From Brevibacillus sp. (lineage in GTDB: Bacteria > Bacillota > Bacilli > Brevibacillales > Brevibacillaceae): a DNA stretch of 53,609 nt. This document shows positions 44,047-53,556 of the stretch, piece by piece. The position numbers and the translations under genes were made by a program. A model generated the notes under the pieces. The model worked only from the letters and a program-made list of their open reading frames with translations. It was not told the DNA's origin and did not search any database. Each line of letters opens with the position of its first letter. Within the stretch, counting starts at the first letter, position 1. The stretch lies in assembly GCA_029240815.1 (NCBI GenBank), contig JARDZO010000028.1:1-53609 (forward strand). The letters run 5' to 3'.

Positions 44047-46401
44047 CTAAATAATAGCGGGTTCTACCAACTGATGAAACGTTCGAATCAAATCATCCGA
44101 AGATGAGAACAGCAAGTCCGTTGCCAGCTCGGATTCTTCTTTCCAAGCCTGATACAACTGGGAGCTTTCGAGAGGGCGTTTACCTTCAGGATTTTGCAGT
44201 CGGTATTGTCCTGGCTCTTCTGCCAGTAGGCCGAGCTCCATAAAGATGGCGATCATACCGTCCAGCAGACCGCGCTTCCACTTGAGCTTTTTCGCCAATG
44301 CATCCAGATGGATATGGGGGACTACCGAAACCTGTAAAAGGAACTGGTACAATTGCTTGAAGTGCTCTCGCCCTGGGCAGGACAGCTTTTCCATTCCCAA
44401 ATCAGGATCTCCAAACAGGCAGTAGATGCGTTCTGCTTGACTTACTTGGGACAGAATGGCCTGCAATTCTGTGCGCCGTTTGGGCAGGTCGTACAAAACA
44501 ACATTTTGCAGAAGAGGAAGTGGCTCGCTCTTCTCCCCTGCCCCTACAAATACGAAAGACTTTACGTGTTCAGCCGAAGCCTTTGAGGTCAGGAACTCGT
44601 AGCTTTCCTCCCGAAACAAGATGGTCCGGGAATCCGGCTCAGCTGCAAGCTGAAGCCATTTGTCCCATTTATCTCGGCTCCCGCGCCAATCAAACACTTG
44701 CTGATGCGGCACCGATAAATCACGGATGGTTAACTGCGGCTTGCGATTCCCATTCCACTCATTGACGGAGAGTTCACCCAGCACGCGAAATTTTGCCTTT
44801 GGCGTTACCTTTTTCGTGACATGAGCCCAGTTAAAACCAATCGCATCTACCGTCGTTCCCGATTTTTGCAAGGAGCACTTCAAGTGATTGTCGTCTCGAC
44901 CAATGATGCGCATCCCACTGGTTTCCACGTCTTCGAGCATGACGAGCGGTGTAGGGTTCCCCATGCCGTAAGGGGATAGTCTTTCGAGCTGCTCCGCCGC
45001 ATCCAGACTGACTTCTTGTATGTCCATAGACACATCGACTTTGGTCAACGGAGTGAAGTCCTCCGCAGACAACCACTCACTCGCCAGTTCATTCAGCTTT
45101 TGACGCAATGGATCAAGATTCTCGGTGGGTAATGTCATCCCTGCTGCCATCGTATGTCCGCCATAGTGAGGCAGCCATTCTTTGCAAGCAGTCAACGCCT
45201 CGTACATATCATAACCCGCAATGCTGCGTGCCGAACCTTTGGCAGTGCCTTTGACCGGATCGATACCAAGGACGATCGTAGGCCGGTAGAATGTCTCAAC
45301 CAAGCGAGAGGCGACAATGCCGACGACTCCGACGTTCCAGCCTTCCTTGGCTACTACCAGCACCTTGTGTTCCTCTGGTGGATACTGTGCATGCACCATC
45401 TGAATTGCTTCTTCGGTCATGGTCTGCACCAGCTCTTGACGCTCACGATTCAAGTCATCCAATGCTTGCGCGCACTTTTCGGCTTCGTCATGATCGTCCG
45501 TCGTCAACAGCTTGACCGCTGATTCCGCCGTCTCCAGCCGTCCACTTGCATTCAGTCTCGGTCCGAGAGCGAATCCGACATGTCCCGCTGACAACTCGGT
45601 ATCGGCTAATCCACACACGCGAATCAACGCTTGAAGTCCCATATTACGCGTCTGGTTCAACCTTTTTAACCCTGCTCTCGCCAGAATGCGGTTTTCGTCA
45701 ACCAGTGGAACGAGATCGGCAATTGTTCCCAACGCCGCCAGATCTGCTAGATGAAGGGGGGCTTCTCCCAAAAGTGCATGCCCCAGCTTAAAAGCCACCC
45801 CAACACCCGCGAGCATATCGAACGGGTACGAGCAGCCAGGCTTTTTGGGATTAATCACAGCAAATGCCTCCGGGATGACAGCCGGAGGTTCATGGTGGTC
45901 GGTTACAATGACCTCAAGACCCAGTTGGTTGGCGAATTCCACCTGCTCTACCGCACTAATCCCGGTATCGACAGTAATCATCAGCTTGTAACCGCTCTGG
46001 TGTAAATGAGCCAATGCGTCTTTATGTAACCCATATCCTTCCGTAAATCGGTTGGGGATGTAGTAATCAAATACCGCGCCCATTTGGCGCAACAGATGTA
46101 CCATAAACGATGTCGAACTGACACCATCCGCATCGTAATCTCCGTAAATACAGATCGGTTCTTTCTTCTCAATGGCCTGCTTGATGCGGTGCACGCTCTG
46201 TTCCATGCCATCTAGCAGAAACGGATCATAAAACAACTCCGGACCTGCCTGAAGAAAATCACGAGCCTTCTGTGGTGAATCGATGCCGCGAATCACCAGC
46301 AGCTTGGAAACGAGCGGAGTCAATCGGCACTCAGCAGCAATGGTCGCCGCCAATTGTTCGTCGTAAGCCGCCAGTTGCCAGCGTGTTTTCGCTTTCAACA
46401 A
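44047..46401 (-). CDS. recJ: single-stranded-DNA-specific exonuclease RecJ
   Basis: The start is taken as the TTG at 46401, six bases after GGAGGTG, giving MLKAKTRW, which aligns with other Bacilli RecJ N-termini; the product has 784 residues. RecJ degrades single-stranded DNA 5' to 3' during repair. The DHH phosphoesterase motifs are visible: CIYGDYDADGVSSTS, IVTDHHEP and the DHHA1 glycine motif PHYGGHTMAAGMTL. A C-terminal extension (about 570-784), typical of Firmicutes RecJ, follows. Confidence 0.95.
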   Translation of the reverse strand: MLKAKTRWQLAAYDEQLAATIAAECRLTPLVSKLLVIRGIDSPQKARDFLQAGPELFYDPFLLDGMEQSVHRIKQAIEKKEPICIYGDYDADGVSSTSFMVHLLRQMGAVFDYYIPNRFTEGYGLHKDALAHLHQSGYKLMITVDTGISAVEQVEFANQLGLEVIVTDHHEPPAVIPEAFAVINPKKPGCSYPFDMLAGVGVAFKLGHALLGEAPLHLADLAALGTIADLVPLVDENRILARAGLKRLNQTRNMGLQALIRVCGLADTELSAGHVGFALGPRLNASGRLETAESAVKLLTTDDHDEAEKCAQALDDLNRERQELVQTMTEEAIQMVHAQYPPEEHKVLVVAKEGWNVGVVGIVASRLVETFYRPTIVLGIDPVKGTAKGSARSIAGYDMYEALTACKEWLPHYGGHTMAAGMTLPTENLDPLRQKLNELASEWLSAEDFTPLTKVDVSMDIQEVSLDAAEQLERLSPYGMGNPTPLVMLEDVETSGMRIIGRDDNHLKCSLQKSGTTVDAIGFNWAHVTKKVTPKAKFRVLGELSVNEWNGNRKPQLTIRDLSVPHQQVFDWRGSRDKWDKWLQLAAEPDSRTILFREESYEFLTSKASAEHVKSFVFVGAGEKSEPLPLLQNVVLYDLPKRRTELQAILSQVSQAERIYCLFGDPDLGMEKLSCPGREHFKQLYQFLLQVSVVPHIHLDALAKKLKWKRGLLDGMIAIFMELGLLAEEPGQYRLQNPEGKRPLESSQLYQAWKEESELATDLLFSSSDDLIRTFHQLVEPAII

Positions 46402-46474
46402 TGAGCCCACCTCCAATCCTCATTCATTATAGAGGATGGAAAGGGAGACTGACAACTGCGTAAAATAGGGGTTG

Positions 46475-47380
46475 CTACGTTCTTTTCCCTTGAGCAGGAT
46501 CAAAGGGATTGATGTGTACAAAAACATCCCGCACTTGCGAAAAATTTCCCATCAGCTCTTGTTTTACCTGCTTCCCTATGCGGTGCCCTTCCTCTACCGT
46601 GATGTGCGGATCCACCCCAATTTTCACATCGATGATCAAGTAATGCCCATGCTCTCTCGCACGTAGAGTATCTAGCCTCATCACACCTGATACGCTCTCA
46701 ATCCGTTGGCGGATTTCAACCGTATCATCTTCATGGAGAACATGATCGAGCGTACTATGTATCGACTCCATCATGATATTGTAGGACATTTTCAAAACAA
46801 GTACAGACACAAATATCCCGGCTGCCGGATCCAGATAGAGCATCCACGAAATGCCGAGCCGCTCCCCGATAATCGCTCCTCCGATGCCGACAAGAGCCGC
46901 AAATGAAGAGTACACATCTGATCGATGCTCCCATGCATTGGCAATCAAGGACTGGCTGTTCAGCTTCTTGCCGAGGTTGTATTTATAGCGAAACATCCAC
47001 TCTTTGACGATCATAGAACCGATCGCTGCCCACACGGCAAGAAAGCCAGGTGCTACCAGTGGAGCGAAAAACGATTTGATGGACGATAGCCCGATCTCAA
47101 AACCAACCACTGCAAGCAACACAGAAACGATGATAGCTGAGATCGACTCCGCTTTGCCATGACCATAGGGATGATCCTCATCTGGAGGACGCTCAGCAGC
47201 TCGCAAACCAATCAATACCGCTACCGACCCGACAACGTCAGAGGCCGAATGAACAGAATCGGCGATCAGCGCCTGTGATTTGGCCATCAAACCAATGACG
47301 AGCTTGACCCCAGCCAGGGCCAGGTTCCCCACTATTCCTACCCACGCACCAAACTGCGCTTTCGCCAACCGATCATCCAC
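46475..47380 (-). CDS. cation diffusion facilitator family metal exporter
   Basis: The 301-residue protein starts at a GTG behind AGGGGGG. CDF proteins exchange protons for Zn2+, Fe2+, Mn2+ or Co2+. Six transmembrane helices are expected. Metal-site residues appear in helix 2 (ADSVHSASDVVG) and helix 5 (NAWEHRSDVYSS), with the loop HPYGHGKAE. The cytoplasmic domain (about 210-290) ends with histidines (RVFVHINPFD-type). The DxxxD-like and HxxxD arrangement does not by itself define the metal. A terminator separates it from secF. Confidence 0.9.
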   Translation of the reverse strand: MDDRLAKAQFGAWVGIVGNLALAGVKLVIGLMAKSQALIADSVHSASDVVGSVAVLIGLRAAERPPDEDHPYGHGKAESISAIIVSVLLAVVGFEIGLSSIKSFFAPLVAPGFLAVWAAIGSMIVKEWMFRYKYNLGKKLNSQSLIANAWEHRSDVYSSFAALVGIGGAIIGERLGISWMLYLDPAAGIFVSVLVLKMSYNIMMESIHSTLDHVLHEDDTVEIRQRIESVSGVMRLDTLRAREHGHYLIIDVKIGVDPHITVEEGHRIGKQVKQELMGNFSQVRDVFVHINPFDPAQGKRT

Positions 47381-47421
47381 GATTGCGACGCCCCCCTACT
47401 AGGAAAACCTCATGAGAGTAG

Positions 47422-47446
47422 AAAACCGCGGGGAGCTCCCCCGCGG
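47422..47446 (-). terminator. terminator of secD-secF
   Basis: CCGCGGGG and CCCCGCGG form an 8-bp GC-only stem followed on the minus strand by TTTTCT. Confidence 0.88.
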
Positions 47447-47480
47447 CACTTCGAACATGCTGTTATGAAAAGCAGATGTT

Positions 47481-48398
47481 TTACGCTTTTGCTTTCTTCT
47501 TTAGCATGTTCCGTTCTTTTAAATTTACCCAGATTTGAGCGGCAATAAAGATCGAAGAATACGTACCGCTCACCAGACCGAACAACAGCGCCAGGGAGAA
47601 GTTGCGGATGCTCTCGCTACCCAGTAAGGCAATCGCCAAGACGGTAAAGAATACAGTCGCTACCGTGTAGACGGAACGGCGCATCGTCTGCCACAAGGAC
47701 ACGTTGACGAGATGCTCCAGATCTTCGACGCTTTTGGACTTCATTGTTCGCAAGTTTTCTCGAATCCGGTCAAAAATAACGATTTTATCGTTAATCGAGT
47801 AACCGAGGATGGTCAGGAGCGCTGCAATGAATGTAAGATCCACTTCTAGCCCCAAAACAGAGAAGATCGCAATCGGTATAAACACGTCATGCAAAAGTCC
47901 CGCAACAGTAGCAACCCCGAAGAGCCACTGAAAGCGAATGGCAATGTAAATGACAATCCCGATCGCTGCAATCACTACGGCAATCGCCGCCTTTTTCACC
48001 ATCTCCTGAGCAATACTCGGGTCAACCGTAGATACTTGTTTGGTTACCTGGTCACCGTACTTTGCTTTCAACCCCTGCTCCACTGCCATCATCGTGTCTG
48101 AAGAGATCGTTTGATCAAAACGGGTAAAAGCTTGATACGTACCGTACGTGGTCACAGGAGAGAAGGACACATTCGGGATTTTCTCCTTGATAATCGCCTC
48201 AACCTCTGCTGGTTTAAAGTCTTTCCCAATATAGAGGTCAAGACGTGTCCCTGCTTTGAAGTCAACGCCCAAGTGAAGACCTTGGATCAGAATGAACAAC
48301 AAACCCAGGATAATAATTGCGGAAGATCCGATGAAAAACTTCCGTCGATTTTTAACGATATCAAATCGGATGACCGTGTCTTGTTGATTAAAGCTCAC
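47481..48398 (-). CDS. secF: protein translocase subunit SecF
   Basis: The start is taken as the GTG at 48398, nine bases after AAGGAGA (305 residues); a GTG at 48407 is also possible. SecF works with SecD to drive late steps of protein export with the proton gradient. Six transmembrane helices, the N-terminal FDIVKNRRKFF, GLHLGVDFKAGTRLD and the D4-D6 motif TILGYSINDKIVIFDRIREN are typical. It overlaps the secD stop by 11 bases, so translation is probably coupled. In B. subtilis the two are fused as SecDF. Confidence 0.95.
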   Translation of the reverse strand: MSFNQQDTVIRFDIVKNRRKFFIGSSAIIILGLLFILIQGLHLGVDFKAGTRLDLYIGKDFKPAEVEAIIKEKIPNVSFSPVTTYGTYQAFTRFDQTISSDTMMAVEQGLKAKYGDQVTKQVSTVDPSIAQEMVKKAAIAVVIAAIGIVIYIAIRFQWLFGVATVAGLLHDVFIPIAIFSVLGLEVDLTFIAALLTILGYSINDKIVIFDRIRENLRTMKSKSVEDLEHLVNVSLWQTMRRSVYTVATVFFTVLAIALLGSESIRNFSLALLFGLVSGTYSSIFIAAQIWVNLKERNMLKKKAKA

Positions 48399-49626
48399 CG
48401 ATCTCACTCTCCTTTACTCCGAACCAGAACGGCTTTTTAAACATGTTGGAGCGGACTACCAGCCAGAGGAGGAATCGAGACCCGAACACGTTGGTAATGA
48501 TACTCACAACAATCGTCATCGCGAGGACGACAGCAAAGCCTTGGATAGAGCTCGTACCAAAGAAGAACAGCACTCCAGTCGCAATCAAAGTGGTAATATG
48601 TGCGTCCAGAATGGTAATCAAGGAACGACGTTCACCGGAACGGAAAGCCGAAAGAATCGTTTTCCCAGAACGGATTTCTTCTTGAATACGTTCGTACGTA
48701 ATGATGTTGGCGTCAACCGCGATCCCGATCGATAGGATAAAACCAGCAATCCCCGGCAGCGTGAGTGTCGCATCCATCCAATCCAGTACGACCAAACAGA
48801 AATAAGTAAAACCAGCCAGTGTAATATTCGCAATCATACCTGGCATCCGATAGACGAAAACCATAAACAAGAAGATCAATGCTGCTCCAATGTAGCCAGC
48901 GTAAATTGTTTTTTCCAGAGCAAGAGCACCGAGAGAAGCTCCCACCGACGTTACCTGTTTCTCAATCAGTTTGGCAGGCATCGCACCGGAGTTCAGCAAG
49001 TCAGCCAATTCCTGCGCCGATTCCTGCGTGTAGTCCCCTGTGATTTGCGCACTACCACCCGTGATAACCGATTGAATGGTCGGGTTGGTTTGCAAGTTTT
49101 CGTCCAGAAAGATTGCCATGCGTTTATGAAGATTCGCACGTGTTACATCTTCCAATTTTTTAGAATCAGAGAATTTCACTGTAACCAAAGGACGTTTCAG
49201 ATCATCGTAACCGACTGCCGCACCATTCGGAGCCAGATCGCTACCGCGAAGAATAGTCTTGCCTGCTTCGTCACGGAAAGTCAGAACTGCCGGCTTCCCG
49301 ATCAGTTCGCGCAGCTTGTCCTGGTCGGCTGATTGTGATGCGATTTTGACACGGATACGGTTAGGCAACTCTGTATCGATAACAGGCTCCACCACGCCAC
49401 CAATATTAATCCGCTTCTCAATCATGTGTGCGGTTGATTTGAGCAATTCAATATCAACCTTGTGTCCAGCTTCAAGAGGCTCTACCTCGTACAAAATTTC
49501 AAAACCGCCTTGAAGGTCCAGACCGAGTGTGATCTTGCCTGCCACCTGTGTGGTCGTCGATGCTACCAACGTGCCCAGTAAGGCTACAACAACCAGGAAC
49601 AGGAGGAATCTTCCCCATTTTATCAT
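48388..49626 (-). CDS. secD: protein translocase subunit SecD
   Basis: The 412-residue protein has the N-terminal helix, LGLDLQGGFEILYEVEP, the short periplasmic P1 domain usual in Firmicutes (about 40-220) and six transmembrane helices with GFILSIGIAVDANIITYERIQEE, the proton-relay motif. The start is an ATG about 12 bases after GAGGGG. It pairs with secF, which begins inside its last codons. Confidence 0.95.
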   Translation of the reverse strand: MIKWGRFLLFLVVVALLGTLVASTTTQVAGKITLGLDLQGGFEILYEVEPLEAGHKVDIELLKSTAHMIEKRINIGGVVEPVIDTELPNRIRVKIASQSADQDKLRELIGKPAVLTFRDEAGKTILRGSDLAPNGAAVGYDDLKRPLVTVKFSDSKKLEDVTRANLHKRMAIFLDENLQTNPTIQSVITGGSAQITGDYTQESAQELADLLNSGAMPAKLIEKQVTSVGASLGALALEKTIYAGYIGAALIFLFMVFVYRMPGMIANITLAGFTYFCLVVLDWMDATLTLPGIAGFILSIGIAVDANIITYERIQEEIRSGKTILSAFRSGERRSLITILDAHITTLIATGVLFFFGTSSIQGFAVVLAMTIVVSIITNVFGSRFLLWLVVRSNMFKKPFWFGVKESEIGEL

Positions 49627-49692
49627 CGCAGTAATACCCCTCTTTCGTAACAGGGTCCCGTCCCTTGACGAGAAACCACATGGTAACCAACC

Positions 49693-49738
49693 CCTTGTCT
49701 AGCTTGCACATTTTCTTTCATACGAATGTAAGACAAGG
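49693..49738 (-). repeat. inverted repeat in the secD leader
   Basis: CCTTGTCT and AGACAAGG (8 bp, perfect) enclose an inner ACATT/AATGT pair. No T-tract follows, so it is not a terminator. It lies between comN and secD and may be an RNA hairpin or a protein site. Confidence 0.5.
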
Positions 49739-49743
49739 AAGTT

Positions 49744-49983
49744 TCATTTCGAATTTCGATACATTTGAATCATCAGGTAGTTCATGTACTTGTTGGGCTT
49801 CAGGGACAGGACGTCATTGACCAGGCGGTGCATCGGGGGAATTTCCTTGTATGTATGGCTGACACACTCCCATACATCTGCTGCCGTCACATTTTCATAA
49901 CCGAGCATAGCAAATTCTTCCGCTTTACTCTGGCAAATACTTGAAACATGCCGAAACCAACCATCTTTTTCCGCTTGGTCCAT
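49744..49983 (-). CDS. comN: post-transcriptional regulator ComN
   Basis: The 79-residue protein starts at an ATG behind GGGGAGGG. ComN in B. subtilis controls accumulation of the comE competence mRNA and associates with the division-pole protein DivIVA. The small helical sequence with YENVTAADVWECV and a location between spoVB and secD match comN (yrzD). The match is by position and general similarity; no motif fixes the function. Confidence 0.82.
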   Translation of the reverse strand: MDQAEKDGWFRHVSSICQSKAEEFAMLGYENVTAADVWECVSHTYKEIPPMHRLVNDVLSLKPNKYMNYLMIQMYRNSK

Positions 49984-50070
49984 CTTTTGTTTCCCTCCCC
50001 AAAGTAGTCATGCCAACTGCGGCACGTCCATATTCTTTATTAAGTGAATTTCCTTGCAAAGGAGCCCTCC

Positions 50071-51657
50071 ATGAGACAGTCATTCTTTTACGGGACGGTC
50101 ATCCTCATCATCGCTGGCGGTATCACAAAAATATTTGGGTTTGCTCACAGGATCGTGCTCTCCCGCATCATCGGTGCAGAGGGAATGGGGCTTTATCAAA
50201 TGGTCGTGCCCCTCTTGTACTTCCTGATTACGTTGACGACGTTTGGGCTGCCAGTCGCCATCGCCAAGCAAGTAGCGGAAACCGAAGCCGCCAAAAACCC
50301 ACGGTTGACGCGCCGCTTTCTGCTGTTGGCACTGTCTGTAGCGGGTGGCATCAGTGTAGTTGTCTGCTCCATCCTTCTCCTGTTCTCCCAATGGATCGCC
50401 AGTACTCTATTTGCCGACCCTCGCGCTCACATCGTCATGCTCGCTGCCGTTCCCGTCATACCCATCTCCAGTATTTCCTTGGTGCTGCGAGGGTACTTTC
50501 AGGGCAAGCAGAACATGGTGCCGACTGCCGTCTCACAGCTGCTGGAGCAGATCGTCAGAATGGCTCTGGTCGTTGTCATGACGATCTCATTTTTGTCGGC
50601 GGGCATCGAGTATGCAACAGCAGGCGCAGTAGGCAGTATTATTTTCGGAGAAGCCGCTGGACTCCTGTACATCCTGTGGCAATACCGGAAAGGTAGCAAA
50701 AAGACCGCAGCCATGCTCTTAGAAAGACCATTGTTTCAAGCAGTCTCAGCGAGTAAAGCGAGCCTGCACCAATTAATTCATGTAGCTCTGCCCGTTACGA
50801 TGAGTCGCATCATTGGTTCCATCGCGTACGTCCTGGAGCCGATGCTCGTACCACTTGCCCTCGTCATCGCTGGTTTCACCACAACGACAGCCACCGGTTT
50901 ATACGGGCAGTTTGCAGGTATGGCGGTACCGCTTCTGATGTTCCCTACTTTTCTTACCTATTCCTTGTCGATTTCCCTCGTTCCTGCTGTCGCAGAAGCC
51001 GCCTATCAAAATAATGCTCCCCTCGTGCATCGTCGCATCTATCAATCGATGCGGATCACACTCGTCATAGGAGCACCCTGCACGGTATTACTGACTATTT
51101 TCGCAGAACCTCTGTGCGGTCTTATTTACGGAAACCAGTTTAACGAGGTAGGTCTCCTCTTGAAAGAAATGGCTCCTTTTTCGGTCTTCCTCTTCTTTCA
51201 AGCACCGTTGGCTGCCGCGCTACAAGGACTGGATCATGCGCAGGTCGTCTTTCGCAACACGCTAATCGGCGCGATTATCAAAACAACAGCTATGTTTCTC
51301 TTTACCGCTCAGCCCGCCTTTGGCATACACGGAACAGTCATCGCACTGAACATCGGGATTACGCTCGTTACATTACTTCATTTTGCGAGCCTCATCAAGA
51401 AAATCGGTTTTACCATTGATGTCAAGGAGTTTGGGAAAATCGGTGCGGCAATGCTTGCTATGGGCTACGCTGGTTCCTACATGGCAAAAAACTGGTTTCT
51501 GGATGCTTCTATTGGACAGCTTTTGCTCGTCTGCACGATGGTCAGCACTCTCCTCTACGTCGTCCTGCTCGTTGCTATGCGTGTGCTTGGTAAACAGGAC
51601 GTACGCAGAATCCCTTGGATCGGAGAACAATTAGCTGTCTTTTTCCCACGCCGCTGA
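50071..51657 (+). CDS. spoVB: stage V sporulation protein B (SpoVB), MOP-superfamily flippase
   Basis: The start is the ATG at 50071 behind AAAGGAG, giving 528 residues with about 14 transmembrane helices. SpoVB belongs to the polysaccharide/lipid flippase group and is needed for spore cortex synthesis. Typical features are ILIIAGGITKIFGFAHRIVLSRIIGAEGMGLYQM-like opening segments and ALVIAGFTTTTATGLYGQFAGMAVPLLMFPT. It is divergent from comN and convergent with yrbG, whose stop lies 3 bases away. The order matches B. subtilis. Confidence 0.93.
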   Translation: MRQSFFYGTVILIIAGGITKIFGFAHRIVLSRIIGAEGMGLYQMVVPLLYFLITLTTFGLPVAIAKQVAETEAAKNPRLTRRFLLLALSVAGGISVVVCSILLLFSQWIASTLFADPRAHIVMLAAVPVIPISSISLVLRGYFQGKQNMVPTAVSQLLEQIVRMALVVVMTISFLSAGIEYATAGAVGSIIFGEAAGLLYILWQYRKGSKKTAAMLLERPLFQAVSASKASLHQLIHVALPVTMSRIIGSIAYVLEPMLVPLALVIAGFTTTTATGLYGQFAGMAVPLLMFPTFLTYSLSISLVPAVAEAAYQNNAPLVHRRIYQSMRITLVIGAPCTVLLTIFAEPLCGLIYGNQFNEVGLLLKEMAPFSVFLFFQAPLAAALQGLDHAQVVFRNTLIGAIIKTTAMFLFTAQPAFGIHGTVIALNIGITLVTLLHFASLIKKIGFTIDVKEFGKIGAAMLAMGYAGSYMAKNWFLDASIGQLLLVCTMVSTLLYVVLLVAMRVLGKQDVRRIPWIGEQLAVFFPRR

Positions 51658-51660
51658 GAG

Positions 51661-52377
51661 TCATTGCAGCGGCGCTTTGTCTTTTTTATCCAGGAACATA
51701 ATCCCTCGTTCATCGATGCTGCAAAACGATACTTCTTTTATATCCCTGATTCCGTATTTACGGATTTCCCTTTTCAGCCACAGCTCGTTTTGTCCGATTT
51801 TTTGGAGTGCTTCAATCCTTATCTTTCCATCGAGAATCAACGGAATAGGTAGACCTTTGTAGGAAACTGGACCGGCGTGAGAGTGTTCGAATATGCCCAG
51901 ATCCTCTCGTGTGACCGGATCTTTGCGTTCTTTCAAAAAAACACTCATCTGTCCTGTTGGCTCCATAACGGCAAATTCGACATCTGCGATGTTTTTGACA
52001 TTCTTTTGCCGCAGATGCACCATGAGGTCATCCAAATTCAAGCGGTTCCGCCGCATAGCATGTTCCCTAATTTCACCATTTTCAATGATCAAATCCGCAG
52101 ATCCATCTACCACATCTCGAACTTTTTTGCTTTTCAAGGAAATGTACGCCATGCCGATCTCCAAGAGCCCGATCAGCAACATCGGTATGTAAAACAAGAT
52201 GGCCGGTTTATCGATTTCTTCGATAGCTAAGACAGCCATCTCTGCAAGCATAATGGAGATGACAACATCAAAAACGGACAGCTTCCCCAGTTCCCGTTTG
52301 CCCATCAGTCGCAGCAGCACCAACAAAAAAAAGTACGAAAACAAGGTGCGCAGTAAAGCTGTTGTCATGTCTTCCAC
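51661..52377 (-). CDS. yrbG: DUF421 membrane protein (YrbG)
   Basis: The start is uncertain: the GTG at 52377, behind GGGGGG, is used (238 residues); an ATG at 52368 is equally possible. Three N-terminal transmembrane helices (with LLRLMGKRELGKLSVFDVVISIMLAEMAV) precede a cytoplasmic DUF421 domain ending in GIRDIKEVSFCSIDERGIMFLD. Families YetF, YrbG and YkjA share this layout; some affect spore germination or metal response, but the mechanism is unknown. Confidence 0.87.
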   Translation of the reverse strand: MEDMTTALLRTLFSYFFLLVLLRLMGKRELGKLSVFDVVISIMLAEMAVLAIEEIDKPAILFYIPMLLIGLLEIGMAYISLKSKKVRDVVDGSADLIIENGEIREHAMRRNRLNLDDLMVHLRQKNVKNIADVEFAVMEPTGQMSVFLKERKDPVTREDLGIFEHSHAGPVSYKGLPIPLILDGKIRIEALQKIGQNELWLKREIRKYGIRDIKEVSFCSIDERGIMFLDKKDKAPLQ

Positions 52378-52446
52378 ACAAGCCGCCCCCCCATTGGACA
52401 TTTGTTACTAGTCATTTGCTTAGGAGGGCACAACTATTACCGCCAA

Positions 52447-53424
52447 TTACAGCCACTTGCGTTTGCGGAAAATGTGGAGCATGGCAAACGTCATACCTAG
52501 CATAATGACGAGGGCCACGACTAACATGTAAGGCTCTGCCTCTTCACCCAGCCATGCAAAGGTATTCATCCCGAACAAACCGGTAATAAACGTCAGAGGC
52601 AGGATAATCGTGGAAATGATGGTGAGGACCCGCATCGTTTCGGTTGTCTTCGCACTGATAATGGTGTAGTACGTATCCAACGCACCATTTACCAGATCGC
52701 GGAAAGTCTCCGTCGAATCGGAAATCCTCTCCAAGTGGTCTGTCAAATCACTGTAGAACGGAACGTTTTCCTCGGAAATATCGAACGAATAACGGCCATT
52801 TACATTCGCAAAGATCCGTTTTTGCGGCATAATCACGCGACGAATCAAAATAATCGTTCGCTTCAGCGCCAGGAATTCTTCCGTAATTTCCTCCATCTGA
52901 TGCTCGTAAATCTCGTCCTCCAGCTCGTCAATCCGCACACTGATCCGGTCGATGATGGGGAAGTATTCATCGGTAATTCCGTCTACGATTGCGTAGAGCA
53001 AGTAGTCCGGACCGCGATTCAGATACGAAATGTTACGATGGCACATAGCCGCAATTCTTCCGATCGTGTTCATCGGAGATTTGTGAATCGTGACGATGTA
53101 GTTTGGACCGAGAAACACGTTCAGTTCTACTGTTGTAATCTCATCGTCGCTCTCTTCGTTGTAACGAAGGGCGTGAAAGACGAAGAAATAGTAGTCGTCG
53201 TACTTGTCTACCTTAGCACGCGGACTGACGTGCAGGCAGTCCTCAATTGCCAGCGGGTGAAAGTCGAAGATCTTGGCAATATAGGGAAGTTCATTGTTTC
53301 CCACATCATACAGATCAATCCAGAGCAAATCCTCAGGAGATTTCAGCCATTGGTCTTTGGTAGCGAGATCAACGTCATGAAACATCTTCTGTTCTGAGTG
53401 GTTATAAAAGTACGTTTTAATCAT
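52447..53424 (-). CDS. corA: CorA-family magnesium/cobalt transporter
   Basis: The 325-residue protein starts at an ATG behind GGGGGTGAAG. CorA forms a pentameric channel. A large cytoplasmic N-terminal domain (with PLAIEDCLH and YDDYYFFVFHALRY) leads to a long stalk helix, then two transmembrane helices. The selectivity motif is FGMN. The C-terminus RKRKWL is the usual basic end. It would supply Mg2+; no magnesium riboswitch is visible in the short upstream region. Confidence 0.95.
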   Translation of the reverse strand: MIKTYFYNHSEQKMFHDVDLATKDQWLKSPEDLLWIDLYDVGNNELPYIAKIFDFHPLAIEDCLHVSPRAKVDKYDDYYFFVFHALRYNEESDDEITTVELNVFLGPNYIVTIHKSPMNTIGRIAAMCHRNISYLNRGPDYLLYAIVDGITDEYFPIIDRISVRIDELEDEIYEHQMEEITEEFLALKRTIILIRRVIMPQKRIFANVNGRYSFDISEENVPFYSDLTDHLERISDSTETFRDLVNGALDTYYTIISAKTTETMRVLTIISTIILPLTFITGLFGMNTFAWLGEEAEPYMLVVALVIMLGMTFAMLHIFRKRKWL

Positions 53425-53556
53425 CTTTCTTCACCCCCGTCTTGTTCCTCATCCATCATACGAAAATTCCTTTCAATGTTCAACGCGAAGATGAATACGT
53501 TGACCAAGCCTCTCATATAGATGGTACAAACAGTTGACCAGTGAGGGGGTAATACC

